A stretch of DNA of 64,000 nucleotides from Phytophthora sp. 'mugwort' (Eukaryota; Oomycota; Peronosporomycetes; Peronosporales; Peronosporaceae): contig JAUCEF010000007.1 of assembly GCA_033558025.1 (NCBI GenBank), forward strand, positions 9,362,001-9,426,000, in the 5' to 3' direction. Shown here one piece after another: positions 1 through 10,159 of the stretch; within the stretch, counting starts at the first letter, position 1, and each line of letters begins with the position of its first letter. The position numbers and the translations under genes are program-made. The notes below the pieces were generated by a model. That model saw only the letters and a program-made list of their open reading frames with translations, was not told the origin of the DNA and searched no databases.

Positions 1-155
1 ACCACGCCACGCATCGCCACCGGTACGACGCCATCTTAGACGCCACCACACGACCCCTCGCAACCCCCATGTCGAGATTATGATTGCAACGCGACGTGAT
101 CATACCAACATATATTATGGTTATCCCTGTAACGCCACCACCGAGCCTCTCGCAC

Positions 156-491
156 CTAGCTCAGTAAGCTTGCAGTGGACTGCCAGGACAACATCTCGTT
201 CTTGTGCAAGGCGGTTGTCTGTGCCAAGCCGGCTCTCGTGTCAAACGGCTGAAGCATAGAGAACTGATCCGGGTCGAGTGCACACTTGAACATTCGTTTG
301 ACACGTAGCGCAGTAACGATATGTTTGCAGTACTGCGTCGTTCTCGTCTGTGCGAAAGCGACACATTCTGTTGGAAAGCAAGTACCAGTACAAGAAATCC
401 TGAAACCATACCCGCAGGCACAAACATGGCAAGTCGAGCCGGAGCGTAGCGGTGAAAAGTGCGCGGCTTCTGCTAGATGTTGATGGCCCAT
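156..491 (-). other. Coding-looking ORF with C-x-C...C-K-H pattern (candidate gene or relic; one per unit)
   Basis: From an ATG at 491 to a TAG at 156 this minus-strand frame encodes 111 residues. It stays open upstream, without another ATG, to beyond 533. The N-terminal half is Cys-rich. Counted from the ATG there are Cys at 21, 24, 26, 34, 38, 43 and 55 and His at 57. The pattern C24-A-C26 ... C55-K-H57-I-V resembles the SWIM zinc-finger signature CxCx(n)CxH, although the 28-residue spacer is slightly longer than usual. The C-terminal part is mixed polar/hydrophobic and looks protein-like. The same frame recurs every ~1,295 bp (1451, 2746, 4041 ... 63589; 50 occurrences). Two copies (near 55830 and 57124) carry a frameshift close to the C-terminus and two (near 53479 and 62539) an Arg-to-Thr change; the rest are identical. 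It could be an exon or remnant of a gene caught in the repeat, or a chance frame. I assign no function. Confidence 0.22.
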
Positions 492-884
492 CCTGCTGCT
501 CTTGCCACGCAAACCAGCTAGCCATCGGGTCAAATCTATTCTTTGGGATGCACATCGTCTTGTATATCATGAGACTGCTCACTACAAAAGGTTTCTGTGA
601 GTATCGTGTCAGTCGAATACAAGTTAAGATATGTGCGGTAGAATTCACAATCTAGTCCGCGTGCTACTTCTACAGTCCCACCGAGCCAGTCGCGACTGAT
701 CTATGTTGCAGATGATCTATCTGTCCGCTCAGCCGGCGTAATTCAGCGCCAATACGCTCTAGTCGTCGCACAGCTCGCGATCAAAAACGTGTGTACATAG
801 CTTGCAAGCAATTGGACCAGCGTCAATGAAGCTTGGATGCAAGTGCTATGGTCTCAATCACGACGGACAAGAGAAGTCTAGCGC

Positions 885-889
885 AAAAA
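885..889 (-). terminator. First canonical oligo-T run downstream of tRNA copy 1
   Basis: On the minus strand the tRNA 3' end (1025) is followed only by a T-rich but interrupted stretch, CTTGCTTCTTTGCG, whose longest run is T3 (1014-1016). The first run of four or more T is this T5, about 136 nt downstream. It recurs at the same offset in each unit. A second T5 lies at 783-787. Either the interrupted T-rich stretch is enough for this organism's Pol III, or the primary transcript carries a long 3' trailer. Confidence 0.4.
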
Positions 890-1033
890 GGCGGAGAATA
901 AGCGCTGCTTGCGAGTACTGCCCCGTTACCCCGATGATCGCGGCACAAACGCAACAGCGGGCGAGCTGCGCACCATACGCACGCTCAAGTCCTTTGCGCC
1001 AACGCACGGTCGCAAAGAAGCAAGCACCCCCCG

Positions 1034-1046
1034 TGGGGCTCGAACC
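1034..1046 (-). promoter_or_regulatory. Internal Pol III B box (copy 1; repeated in every unit)
   Basis: The minus-strand stretch GGTTCGAGCCC in the T arm fits the B-box consensus GGTTCGANNCC. With the A box it makes a complete type 2 Pol III promoter inside the tRNA gene. Confidence 0.9.
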
Positions 1047-1075
1047 CACGACCACTGGCTTAAAAGGCCAGCGCT

Positions 1076-1090
1076 CTACCAACTGAGCTA
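1076..1090 (-). promoter_or_regulatory. Internal Pol III A box (copy 1; repeated in every unit)
   Basis: The minus-strand stretch TAGCTCAGTTGG, spanning tRNA positions 8-19, matches the A-box consensus TRGCNNAGYNGG at every defined base. It is present unchanged in each tRNA copy. Confidence 0.9.
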
Positions 1091-1097
1091 GACGGGT

Positions 1098-2319
1098 GTA
1101 CCTTCACGAAACTTACAGCAACTTAACACAAGCAACGCAAACTAGAATACACAAAAACACCCAAACAACAACAATGCGCAGGCACCCTCACACACACGTA
1201 CCGTACCAACGATCGAACGAACGCCTGCATGAACATCTACAAAACACCCCTTCTCCCTCGGGAGCTCCATCTCAACGTTTGTCATGCACCACAAAACCAC
1301 GCCACGCATCGCCACCGGTACGACGCCATCTTAGACGCCACCACACGACCCCTCGCAACCCCCATGTCGAGATTATGATTGCAACGCGACGTGATCATAC
1401 CAACATATATTATGGTTATCCCTGTAACGCCACCACCGAGCCTCTCGCACCTAGCTCAGTAAGCTTGCAGTGGACTGCCAGGACAACATCTCGTTCTTGT
1501 GCAAGGCGGTTGTCTGTGCCAAGCCGGCTCTCGTGTCAAACGGCTGAAGCATAGAGAACTGATCCGGGTCGAGTGCACACTTGAACATTCGTTTGACACG
1601 TAGCGCAGTAACGATATGTTTGCAGTACTGCGTCGTTCTCGTCTGTGCGAAAGCGACACATTCTGTTGGAAAGCAAGTACCAGTACAAGAAATCCTGAAA
1701 CCATACCCGCAGGCACAAACATGGCAAGTCGAGCCGGAGCGTAGCGGTGAAAAGTGCGCGGCTTCTGCTAGATGTTGATGGCCCATCCTGCTGCTCTTGC
1801 CACGCAAACCAGCTAGCCATCGGGTCAAATCTATTCTTTGGGATGCACATCGTCTTGTATATCATGAGACTGCTCACTACAAAAGGTTTCTGTGAGTATC
1901 GTGTCAGTCGAATACAAGTTAAGATATGTGCGGTAGAATTCACAATCTAGTCCGCGTGCTACTTCTACAGTCCCACCGAGCCAGTCGCGACTGATCTATG
2001 TTGCAGATGATCTATCTGTCCGCTCAGCCGGCGTAATTCAGCGCCAATACGCTCTAGTCGTCGCACAGCTCGCGATCAAAAACGTGTGTACATAGCTTGC
2101 AAGCAATTGGACCAGCGTCAATGAAGCTTGGATGCAAGTGCTATGGTCTCAATCACGACGGACAAGAGAAGTCTAGCGCAAAAAGGCGGAGAATAAGCGC
2201 TGCTTGCGAGTACTGCCCCGTTACCCCGATGATCGCGGCACAAACGCAACAGCGGGCGAGCTGCGCACCATACGCACGCTCAAGTCCTTTGCGCCAACGC
2301 ACGGTCGCAAAGAAGCAAG
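1098..2319. other. Inter-tRNA spacer, model unit
   Basis: This 1,222-bp spacer stands for all others. 1098-1345 is A/C-rich on the plus strand and holds the most variable sites. 1346-1830 is the nearly invariant core with the minus-strand coding-looking ORF. 1831-2319 is a mixed-composition spacer with about ten variable sites and oligo-A runs that read as T5 on the minus strand. I looked on both strands for 5S rRNA, U-snRNA, spliced-leader, snoRNA, transposase and terminal-repeat signatures and recognised none. Confidence 0.8.
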
Positions 2320-2392
2320 CACCCCCCGTGGGGCTCGAACCCACGACCACTGGCTTAAAAGGCCAGCGCTCTACCAACTGAGCTAGACGGGT
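2320..2392 (-). tRNA. tRNA-Lys(UUU), copy 2
   Basis: Same 73 nt as copy 1; the next copy is 1,295 bp away. The upstream spacer has the common CTAGAA allele. Confidence 0.95.
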
Positions 2393-3614
2393 GTACCTTC
2401 ACGAAACTTACAGCAACTTAACACAAGCAACGCAAACTAGAATACACAAAAACACCCAAACAACAACAATGCGCAGGCACCCTCACACACACGTACCGTA
2501 CCAACGATCGAACGAACGCCTGCATGAACATCTACAAAACACCCCTTCTCCCTCGGGAGCTCCATCTCAACGTTTGTCATGCACCACAAAACCACGCCAC
2601 GCATCGCCACCGGTACGACGCCATCTTAGACGCCACCACACGACCCCTCGCAACCCCCATGTCGAGATTATGATTGCAACGCGACGTGATCATACCAACA
2701 TATATTATGGTTATCCCTGTAACGCCACCACCGAGCCTCTCGCACCTAGCTCAGTAAGCTTGCAGTGGACTGCCAGGACAACATCTCGTTCTTGTGCAAG
2801 GCGGTTGTCTGTGCCAAGCCGGCTCTCGTGTCAAACGGCTGAAGCATAGAGAACTGATCCGGGTCGAGTGCACACTTGAACATTCGTTTGACACGTAGCG
2901 CAGTAACGATATGTTTGCAGTACTGCGTCGTTCTCGTCTGTGCGAAAGCGACACATTCTGTTGGAAAGCAAGTACCAGTACAAGAAATCCTGAAACCATA
3001 CCCGCAGGCACAAACATGGCAAGTCGAGCCGGAGCGTAGCGGTGAAAAGTGCGCGGCTTCTGCTAGATGTTGATGGCCCATCCTGCTGCTCTTGCCACGC
3101 AAACCAGCTAGCCATCGGGTCAAATCTATTCTTTGGGATGCACATCGTCTTGTATATCATGAGACTGCTCACTACAAAAGGTTTCTGTGAGTATCGTGTC
3201 AGTCGAATACAAGTTAAGATATGTGCGGTAGAATTCACAATCTAGTCCGCGTGCTACTTCTACAGTCCCACCGAGCCAGTCGCGACTGATCTATGTTGCA
3301 GATGATCTATCTGTCCGCTCAGCCGGCGTAATTCAGCGCCAATACGCTCTAGTCGTCGCACAGCTCGCGATCAAAAACGTGTGTACATAGCTTGCAAGCA
3401 ATTGGACCAGCGTCAATGAAGCTTGGATGCAAGTGCTATGGTCTCAATCACGACGGACAAGAGAAGTCTAGCGCAAAAAGGCGGAGAATAAGCGCTGCTT
3501 GCGAGTACTGCCCCGTTACCCCGATGATCGCGGCACAAACGCAACAGCGGGCGAGCTGCGCACCATACGCACGCTCAAGTCCTTTGCGCCAACGCACGGT
3601 CGCAAAGAAGCAAG

Positions 3615-3687
3615 CACCCCCCGTGGGGCTCGAACCCACGACCACTGGCTTAAAAGGCCAGCGCTCTACCAACTGAGCTAGACGGGT
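3615..3687 (-). tRNA. tRNA-Lys(UUU), copy 3
   Basis: Identical cloverleaf; common upstream allele. From the next spacer rightwards the ATTCTTTGGG allele is replaced by ATTCTGTGGG. Confidence 0.95.
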
Positions 3688-4909
3688 GTACCTTCACGAA
3701 ACTTACAGCAACTTAACACAAGCAACGCAAACTAGAATACACAAAAACACCCAAACAACAACAATGCGCAGGCACCCTCACACACACGTACCGTACCAAC
3801 GATCGAACGAACGCCTGCATGAACATCTACAAAACACCCCTTCTCCCTCGGGAGCTCCATCTCAACGTTTGTCATGCACCACAAAACCACGCCACGCATC
3901 GCCACCGGTACGACGCCATCTTAGACGCCACCACACGACCCCTCGCAACCCCCATGTCGAGATTATGATTGCAACGCGACGTGATCATACCAACATATAT
4001 TATGGTTATCCCTGTAACGCCACCACCGAGCCTCTCGCACCTAGCTCAGTAAGCTTGCAGTGGACTGCCAGGACAACATCTCGTTCTTGTGCAAGGCGGT
4101 TGTCTGTGCCAAGCCGGCTCTCGTGTCAAACGGCTGAAGCATAGAGAACTGATCCGGGTCGAGTGCACACTTGAACATTCGTTTGACACGTAGCGCAGTA
4201 ACGATATGTTTGCAGTACTGCGTCGTTCTCGTCTGTGCGAAAGCGACACATTCTGTTGGAAAGCAAGTACCAGTACAAGAAATCCTGAAACCATACCCGC
4301 AGGCACAAACATGGCAAGTCGAGCCGGAGCGTAGCGGTGAAAAGTGCGCGGCTTCTGCTAGATGTTGATGGCCCATCCTGCTGCTCTTGCCACGCAAACC
4401 AGCTAGCCATCGGGTCAAATCTATTCTGTGGGATGCACATCGTCTTGTATATCATGAGACTGCTCACTACAAAAGGTTTCTGTGAGTATCGTGTCAGTCG
4501 AATACAAGTTAAGATATGTGCGGTAGAATTCACAATCTAGTCCGCGTGCTACTTCTACAGTCCCACCGAGCCAGTCGCGACTGATCTATGTTGCAGATGA
4601 TCTATCTGTCCGCTCAGTCGGCGTAATTCAGCGCCAATACGCTCTAGTCGTCGCACAGCTCGCGATCAAAAACGTGTGTACATAGCTTGCAAGCAATTGG
4701 ACCAGCGTCAATGAAGCTTGGATGCAAGTGCTATGGTCTCAATCACGACGGACAAGAGAAGTCTAGCGCAAAAAGGCGGAGAATAAGCGCTGCTTGCGAG
4801 TACTGCCCCGTTACCCCGATGATCGCGGCACAAACGCAACAGCGGGCGAGCTGCGCACCATACGCACGCTCAAGTCCTTTGCGCCAACGCACGGTCGCAA
4901 AGAAGCAAG

Positions 4910-4982
4910 CACCCCCCGTGGGGCTCGAACCCACGACCACTGGCTTAAAAGGCCAGCGCTCTACCAACTGAGCTAGACGGGT
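4910..4982 (-). tRNA. tRNA-Lys(UUU), copy 4
   Basis: Identical cloverleaf with the common upstream CTAGAA allele. Confidence 0.95.
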
Positions 4983-6204
4983 GTACCTTCACGAAACTTA
5001 CAGCAACTTAACACAAGCAACGCAAACTAGAATACACAAAAACACCCAAACAACAACAATGCGCAGGCACCCTCACACACACGTACCGTACCAACGATCG
5101 AACGAACGCCTGCATGAACATCTACAAAACACCCCTTCTCCCTCGGGAGCTCCATCTCAACGTTTGTCATGCACCACAAAACCACGCCACGCATCGCCAC
5201 CGGTACGACGCCATCTTAGACGCCACCACACGACCCCTCGCAACCCCCATGTCGAGATTATGATTGCAACGCGACGTGATCATACCAACATATATTATGG
5301 TTATCCCTGTAACGCCACCACCGAGCCTCTCGCACCTAGCTCAGTAAGCTTGCAGTGGACTGCCAGGACAACATCTCGTTCTTGTGCAAGGCGGTTGTCT
5401 GTGCCAAGCCGGCTCTCGTGTCAAACGGCTGAAGCATAGAGAACTGATCCGGGTCGAGTGCACACTTGAACATTCGTTTGACACGTAGCGCAGTAACGAT
5501 ATGTTTGCAGTACTGCGTCGTTCTCGTCTGTGCGAAAGCGACACATTCTGTTGGAAAGCAAGTACCAGTACAAGAAATCCTGAAACCATACCCGCAGGCA
5601 CAAACATGGCAAGTCGAGCCGGAGCGTAGCGGTGAAAAGTGCGCGGCTTCTGCTAGATGTTGATGGCCCATCCTGCTGCTCTTGCCACGCAAACCAGCTA
5701 GCCATCGGGTCAAATCTATTCTGTGGGATGCACATCGTCTTGTATATCATGAGACTGCTCACTACAAAAGGTTTCTGTGAGTATCGTGTCAGTCGAATAC
5801 AAGTTAAGATATGTGCGGTAGAATTCACAATCTAGTCCGCGTGCTACTTCTACAGTCCCACCGAGCCAGTCGCGACTGATCTATGTTGCAGATGATCTAT
5901 CTGTCCGCTCAGCCGGCGTAATTCAGCGCCAATACGCTCTAGTCGTCGCACAGCTCGCGATCAAAAACGTGTGTACATAGCTTGCAAGCAATTGGACCAG
6001 CGTCAATGAAGCTTGGATGCAAGTGCTATGGTCTCAATCACGACGGACAAGAGAAGTCTAGCGCAAAAAGGCGGAGAATAAGCGCTGCTTGCGAGTACTG
6101 CCCCGTTACCCCGATGATCGCGGCACAAACGCAACAGCGGGCGAGCTGCGCACCATACGCACGCTCAAGTCCTTTGCGCCAACGCACGGTCGCAAAGAAG
6201 CAAG

Positions 6205-6277
6205 CACCCCCCGTGGGGCTCGAACCCACGACCACTGGCTTAAAAGGCCAGCGCTCTACCAACTGAGCTAGACGGGT
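6205..6277 (-). tRNA. tRNA-Lys(UUU), copy 5
   Basis: Identical tRNA. The upstream spacer has a one-base deletion near 6390 (CAACATCGAAC instead of CAACGATCGAAC). Confidence 0.95.
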
Positions 6278-7498
6278 GTACCTTCACGAAACTTACAGCA
6301 ACTTAACACAAGCAACGCAAACTAGAATACACAAAAACACCCAAACAACAACAATGCGCAGGCACCCTCACACACACGTACCGTACCAACATCGAACGAA
6401 CGCCTGCATGAACATCTACAAAACACCCCTTCTCCCTCGGGAGCTCCATCTCAACGTTTGTCATGCACCACAAAACCACGCCACGCATCGCCACCGGTAC
6501 GACGCCATCTTAGACGCCACCACACGACCCCTCGCAACCCCCATGTCGAGATTATGATTGCAACGCGACGTGATCATACCAACATATATTATGGTTATCC
6601 CTGTAACGCCACCACCGAGCCTCTCGCACCTAGCTCAGTAAGCTTGCAGTGGACTGCCAGGACAACATCTCGTTCTTGTGCAAGGCGGTTGTCTGTGCCA
6701 AGCCGGCTCTCGTGTCAAACGGCTGAAGCATAGAGAACTGATCCGGGTCGAGTGCACACTTGAACATTCGTTTGACACGTAGCGCAGTAACGATATGTTT
6801 GCAGTACTGCGTCGTTCTCGTCTGTGCGAAAGCGACACATTCTGTTGGAAAGCAAGTACCAGTACAAGAAATCCTGAAACCATACCCGCAGGCACAAACA
6901 TGGCAAGTCGAGCCGGAGCGTAGCGGTGAAAAGTGCGCGGCTTCTGCTAGATGTTGATGGCCCATCCTGCTGCTCTTGCCACGCAAACCAGCTAGCCATC
7001 GGGTCAAATCTATTCTGTGGGATGCACATCGTCTTGTATATCATGAGACTGCTCACTACAAAAGGTTTCTGTGAGTATCGTGTCAGTCGAATACAAGTTA
7101 AGATATGTGCGGTAGAATTCACAATCTAGTCCGCGTGCTACTTCTACAGTCCCACCGAGCCAGTCGCGACTGATCTATGTTGCAGATGATCTATCTGTCC
7201 GCTCAGCCGGCGTAATTCAGCGCCAATACGCTCTAGTCGTCGCACAGCTCGCGATCAAAAACGTGTGTATATAGCTTGCAAGCAATTGGACCAGCGTCAA
7301 TGAAGCTTGGATGCAAGTGCTATGGTCTCAATCACGACGGACAAGAGAAGTCTAGCGCAAAAAGGCGGAGAATAAGCGCTGCTTGCGAGTACTGCCCCGT
7401 TACCCCGATGATCGCGGCACAAACGCAACAGCGGGCGAGCTGCGCACCATACGCACGCTCAAGTCCTTTGCGCCAACGCACGGTCGCAAAGAAGCAAG

Positions 7499-7571
7499 CA
7501 CCCCCCGTGGGGCTCGAACCCACGACCACTGGCTTAAAAGGCCAGCGCTCTACCAACTGAGCTAGACGGGT
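7499..7571 (-). tRNA. tRNA-Lys(UUU), copy 6
   Basis: Identical tRNA. Upstream it carries the TTATAA, GTACTGTACC and short CTACAAACACC alleles, a combination otherwise found only beyond 51 kb. The spacer downstream of it has T instead of C at 7270. Confidence 0.95.
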
Positions 7572-7615
7572 GTACCTTCACGAAACTTACAGCAACTTAA
7601 CACAAGCAACGCAAA

Positions 7616-7621
7616 TTATAA
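7616..7621 (-). promoter_or_regulatory. TATA-like upstream element, allele present in 12 of 49 units
   Basis: At 45-50 bp upstream of the tRNA 5' end the common allele reads CTAGAA on the plus strand. Here two linked substitutions make TTATAA, giving GTATTATAATTTG on the minus strand. The same allele sits at the matching place upstream of the copies at 7499, 46338, 48927, 50221, 51515, 52809, 54104, 55399, 56693, 60575, 61869 and 63163. TATA-like elements upstream of tRNA genes can recruit TFIIIB in some eukaryotes; a role here is inferred. Confidence 0.35.
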
Positions 7622-8792
7622 TACACAAAAACACCCAAACAACAACAATGCGCAGGCACCCTCACACACACGTACTGTACCAACGATCGAACGAACGCCT
7701 GCATGAACATCTACAAACACCCCTTCTCCCTCGGGAGCTCCATCTCAACGTTTGTCATGCACCACAAAACCACGCCACGCATCGCCACCGGTACGACGCC
7801 ATCTTAGACGCCACCACACGACCCCTCGCAACCCCCATGTCGAGATTATGATTGCAACGCGACGTGATCATACCAACATATATTATGGTTATCCCTGTAA
7901 CGCCACCACCGAGCCTCTCGCACCTAGCTCAGTAAGCTTGCAGTGGACTGCCAGGACAACATCTCGTTCTTGTGCAAGGCGGTTGTCTGTGCCAAGCCGG
8001 CTCTCGTGTCAAACGGCTGAAGCATAGAGAACTGATCCGGGTCGAGTGCACACTTGAACATTCGTTTGACACGTAGCGCAGTAACGATATGTTTGCAGTA
8101 CTGCGTCGTTCTCGTCTGTGCGAAAGCGACACATTCTGTTGGAAAGCAAGTACCAGTACAAGAAATCCTGAAACCATACCCGCAGGCACAAACATGGCAA
8201 GTCGAGCCGGAGCGTAGCGGTGAAAAGTGCGCGGCTTCTGCTAGATGTTGATGGCCCATCCTGCTGCTCTTGCCACGCAAACCAGCTAGCCATCGGGTCA
8301 AATCTATTCTGTGGGATGCACATCGTCTTGTATATCATGAGACTGCTCACTACAAAAGGTTTCTGTGAGTATCGTGTCAGTCGAATACAAGTTAAGATAT
8401 GTGCGGTAGAATTCACAATCTAGTCCGCGTGCTACTTCTAAAGTCCCACCGAGCCAGTCGCGACTGATCTATGTTGCAGATGATCTATCTGTCCGCTCAG
8501 TCGGCGTAATTCAGCGCCAATACGCTCTAGTCGTCGCACAGCTCGCGATCAAAAACGTGTGTACATAGCTTGCAAGCAATTGGACCAGCGTCAATGAAGC
8601 TTGGATGCAAGTGCTATGGTCTCAATCACGACGGACAAGAGAAGTCTAGCGCAAAAAGGCGGAGAATAAGCGCTGCTTGCGAGTACTGCCCCGTTACCCC
8701 GATGATCGCGGCACAAACGCAACAGCGGGCGAGCTGCGCACCATACGCACGCTCAAGTCCTTTGCGCCAACGCACGGTCGCAAAGAAGCAAG

Positions 8793-8865
8793 CACCCCCC
8801 GTGGGGCTCGAACCCACGACCACTGGCTTAAAAGGCCAGCGCTCTACCAACTGAGCTAGACGGGT
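8793..8865 (-). tRNA. tRNA-Lys(UUU), copy 7
   Basis: Identical tRNA. Upstream spacer has the one-base deletion near 8978 and a C-to-G change at 9054. Confidence 0.95.
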
Positions 8866-10086
8866 GTACCTTCACGAAACTTACAGCAACTTAACACAAG
8901 CAACGCAAACTAGAATACACAAAAACACCCAAACAACAACAATGCGCAGGCACCCTCACACACACGTACCGTACCAACATCGAACGAACGCCTGCATGAA
9001 CATCTACAAAACACCCCTTCTCCCTCGGGAGCTCCATCTCAACGTTTGTCATGGACCACAAAACCACGCCACGCATCGCCACCGGTACGACGCCATCTTA
9101 GACGCCACCACACGACCCCTCGCAACCCCCATGTCGAGATTATGATTGCAACGCGACGTGATCATACCAACATATATTATGGTTATCCCTGTAACGCCAC
9201 CACCGAGCCTCTCGCACCTAGCTCAGTAAGCTTGCAGTGGACTGCCAGGACAACATCTCGTTCTTGTGCAAGGCGGTTGTCTGTGCCAAGCCGGCTCTCG
9301 TGTCAAACGGCTGAAGCATAGAGAACTGATCCGGGTCGAGTGCACACTTGAACATTCGTTTGACACGTAGCGCAGTAACGATATGTTTGCAGTACTGCGT
9401 CGTTCTCGTCTGTGCGAAAGCGACACATTCTGTTGGAAAGCAAGTACCAGTACAAGAAATCCTGAAACCATACCCGCAGGCACAAACATGGCAAGTCGAG
9501 CCGGAGCGTAGCGGTGAAAAGTGCGCGGCTTCTGCTAGATGTTGATGGCCCATCCTGCTGCTCTTGCCACGCAAACCAGCTAGCCATCGGGTCAAATCTA
9601 TTCTGTGGGATGCACATCGTCTTGTATATCATGAGACTGCTCACTACAAAAGGTTTCTGTGAGTATCGTGTCAGTCGAATACAAGTTAAGATATGTGCGG
9701 TAGAATTCACAATCTAGTCCGCGTGCTACTTCTAAAGTCCCACCGAGCCAGTCGCGACTGATCTATGTTGCAGATGATCTATCTGTCCGCTCAGTCGGCG
9801 TAATTCAGCGCCAATACGCTCTAGTCGTCGCACAGCTCGCGATCAAAAACGTGTGTACATAGCTTGCAAGCAATTGGACCAGCGTCAATGAAGCTTGGAT
9901 GCAAGTGCTATGGTCTCAATCACGACGGACAAGAGAAGTCTAGCGCAAAAAGGCGGAGAATAAGCGCTGCTTGCGAGTACTGCCCCGTTACCCCGATGAT
10001 CGCGGCACAAACGCAACAGCGGGCGAGCTGCGCACCATACGCACGCTCAAGTCCTTTGCGCCAACGCACGGTCGCAAAGAAGCAAG

Positions 10087-10159
10087 CACCCCCCGTGGGG
10101 CTCGAACCCACGACCACTGGCTTAAAAGGCCAGCGCTCTACCAACTGAGCTAGACGGGT
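10087..10159 (-). tRNA. tRNA-Lys(UUU), copy 8
   Basis: Identical tRNA. Shares the C-to-G change (10349) with its left neighbour only. Confidence 0.95.

Larger units (their letters stand above)
1025..1097 (-). tRNA. tRNA-Lys(UUU), copy 1 (reference description)
   Basis: Read on the minus strand this folds as a complete cloverleaf: acceptor ACCCGTC/GGGGGGT, TA, D stem GCTC/GAGC with loop AGTTGGTA, G26, anticodon stem CTGGC/GCCAG with loop CTTTTAA (anticodon UUU), variable loop TGGTC, T stem GTGGG/CCCAC with loop TTCGAGC, and discriminator G73. Total length is 73 nt, with no intron and no encoded CCA. It should decode AAA (and AAG by wobble) in cytosolic translation. Odd points: the acceptor has an A1-U72 pair, a G5-G68 mismatch and a U6-G67 wobble. 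Transcription would be by RNA polymerase III from internal boxes, running leftwards. As far as I could compare, all 49 copies are identical over these 73 nt. Confidence 0.95.

Noticed and set aside
52..140. Minus-strand ACAGGGATAACC resembling part of a homing-endonuclease site or a 23S rRNA motif
   Set aside because: The match is short and partial, and no rRNA or endonuclease context exists.
165..182. AAGCTTGCAGTGGACTGCC resembling the start of U4 snRNA
   Set aside because: Similarity stops after a few bases. There is no Sm site, and the U6-pairing stem is missing.
241..648. Minus-strand frame of 135 residues
   Set aside because: It begins at a GTG that is lost in ten units, overlaps the better candidate frame, and shows no domain. 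It is probably a shadow frame.
690..760. Possible C/D snoRNA around the TGATCTAT direct repeat
   Set aside because: There is no proper C box (RUGAUGA) paired with a D box and terminal stem on either strand.
858..1082. Minus-strand frame of 74 residues and plus-strand frames of 94 and 60 residues over the tRNA
   Set aside because: They translate the tRNA itself. Peptides such as VVGSSPTG and GLEPTTTG are well-known spurious products of tRNA T-arm sequence.
1096..1554. Plus-strand frame of 152 residues starting next to the tRNA
   Set aside because: It starts at GTG, is low in complexity and rich in Thr/His/Arg because of A/C-rich DNA. It is broken by one-base indels or stops in many units (for example near 6390, 7716, 58168).
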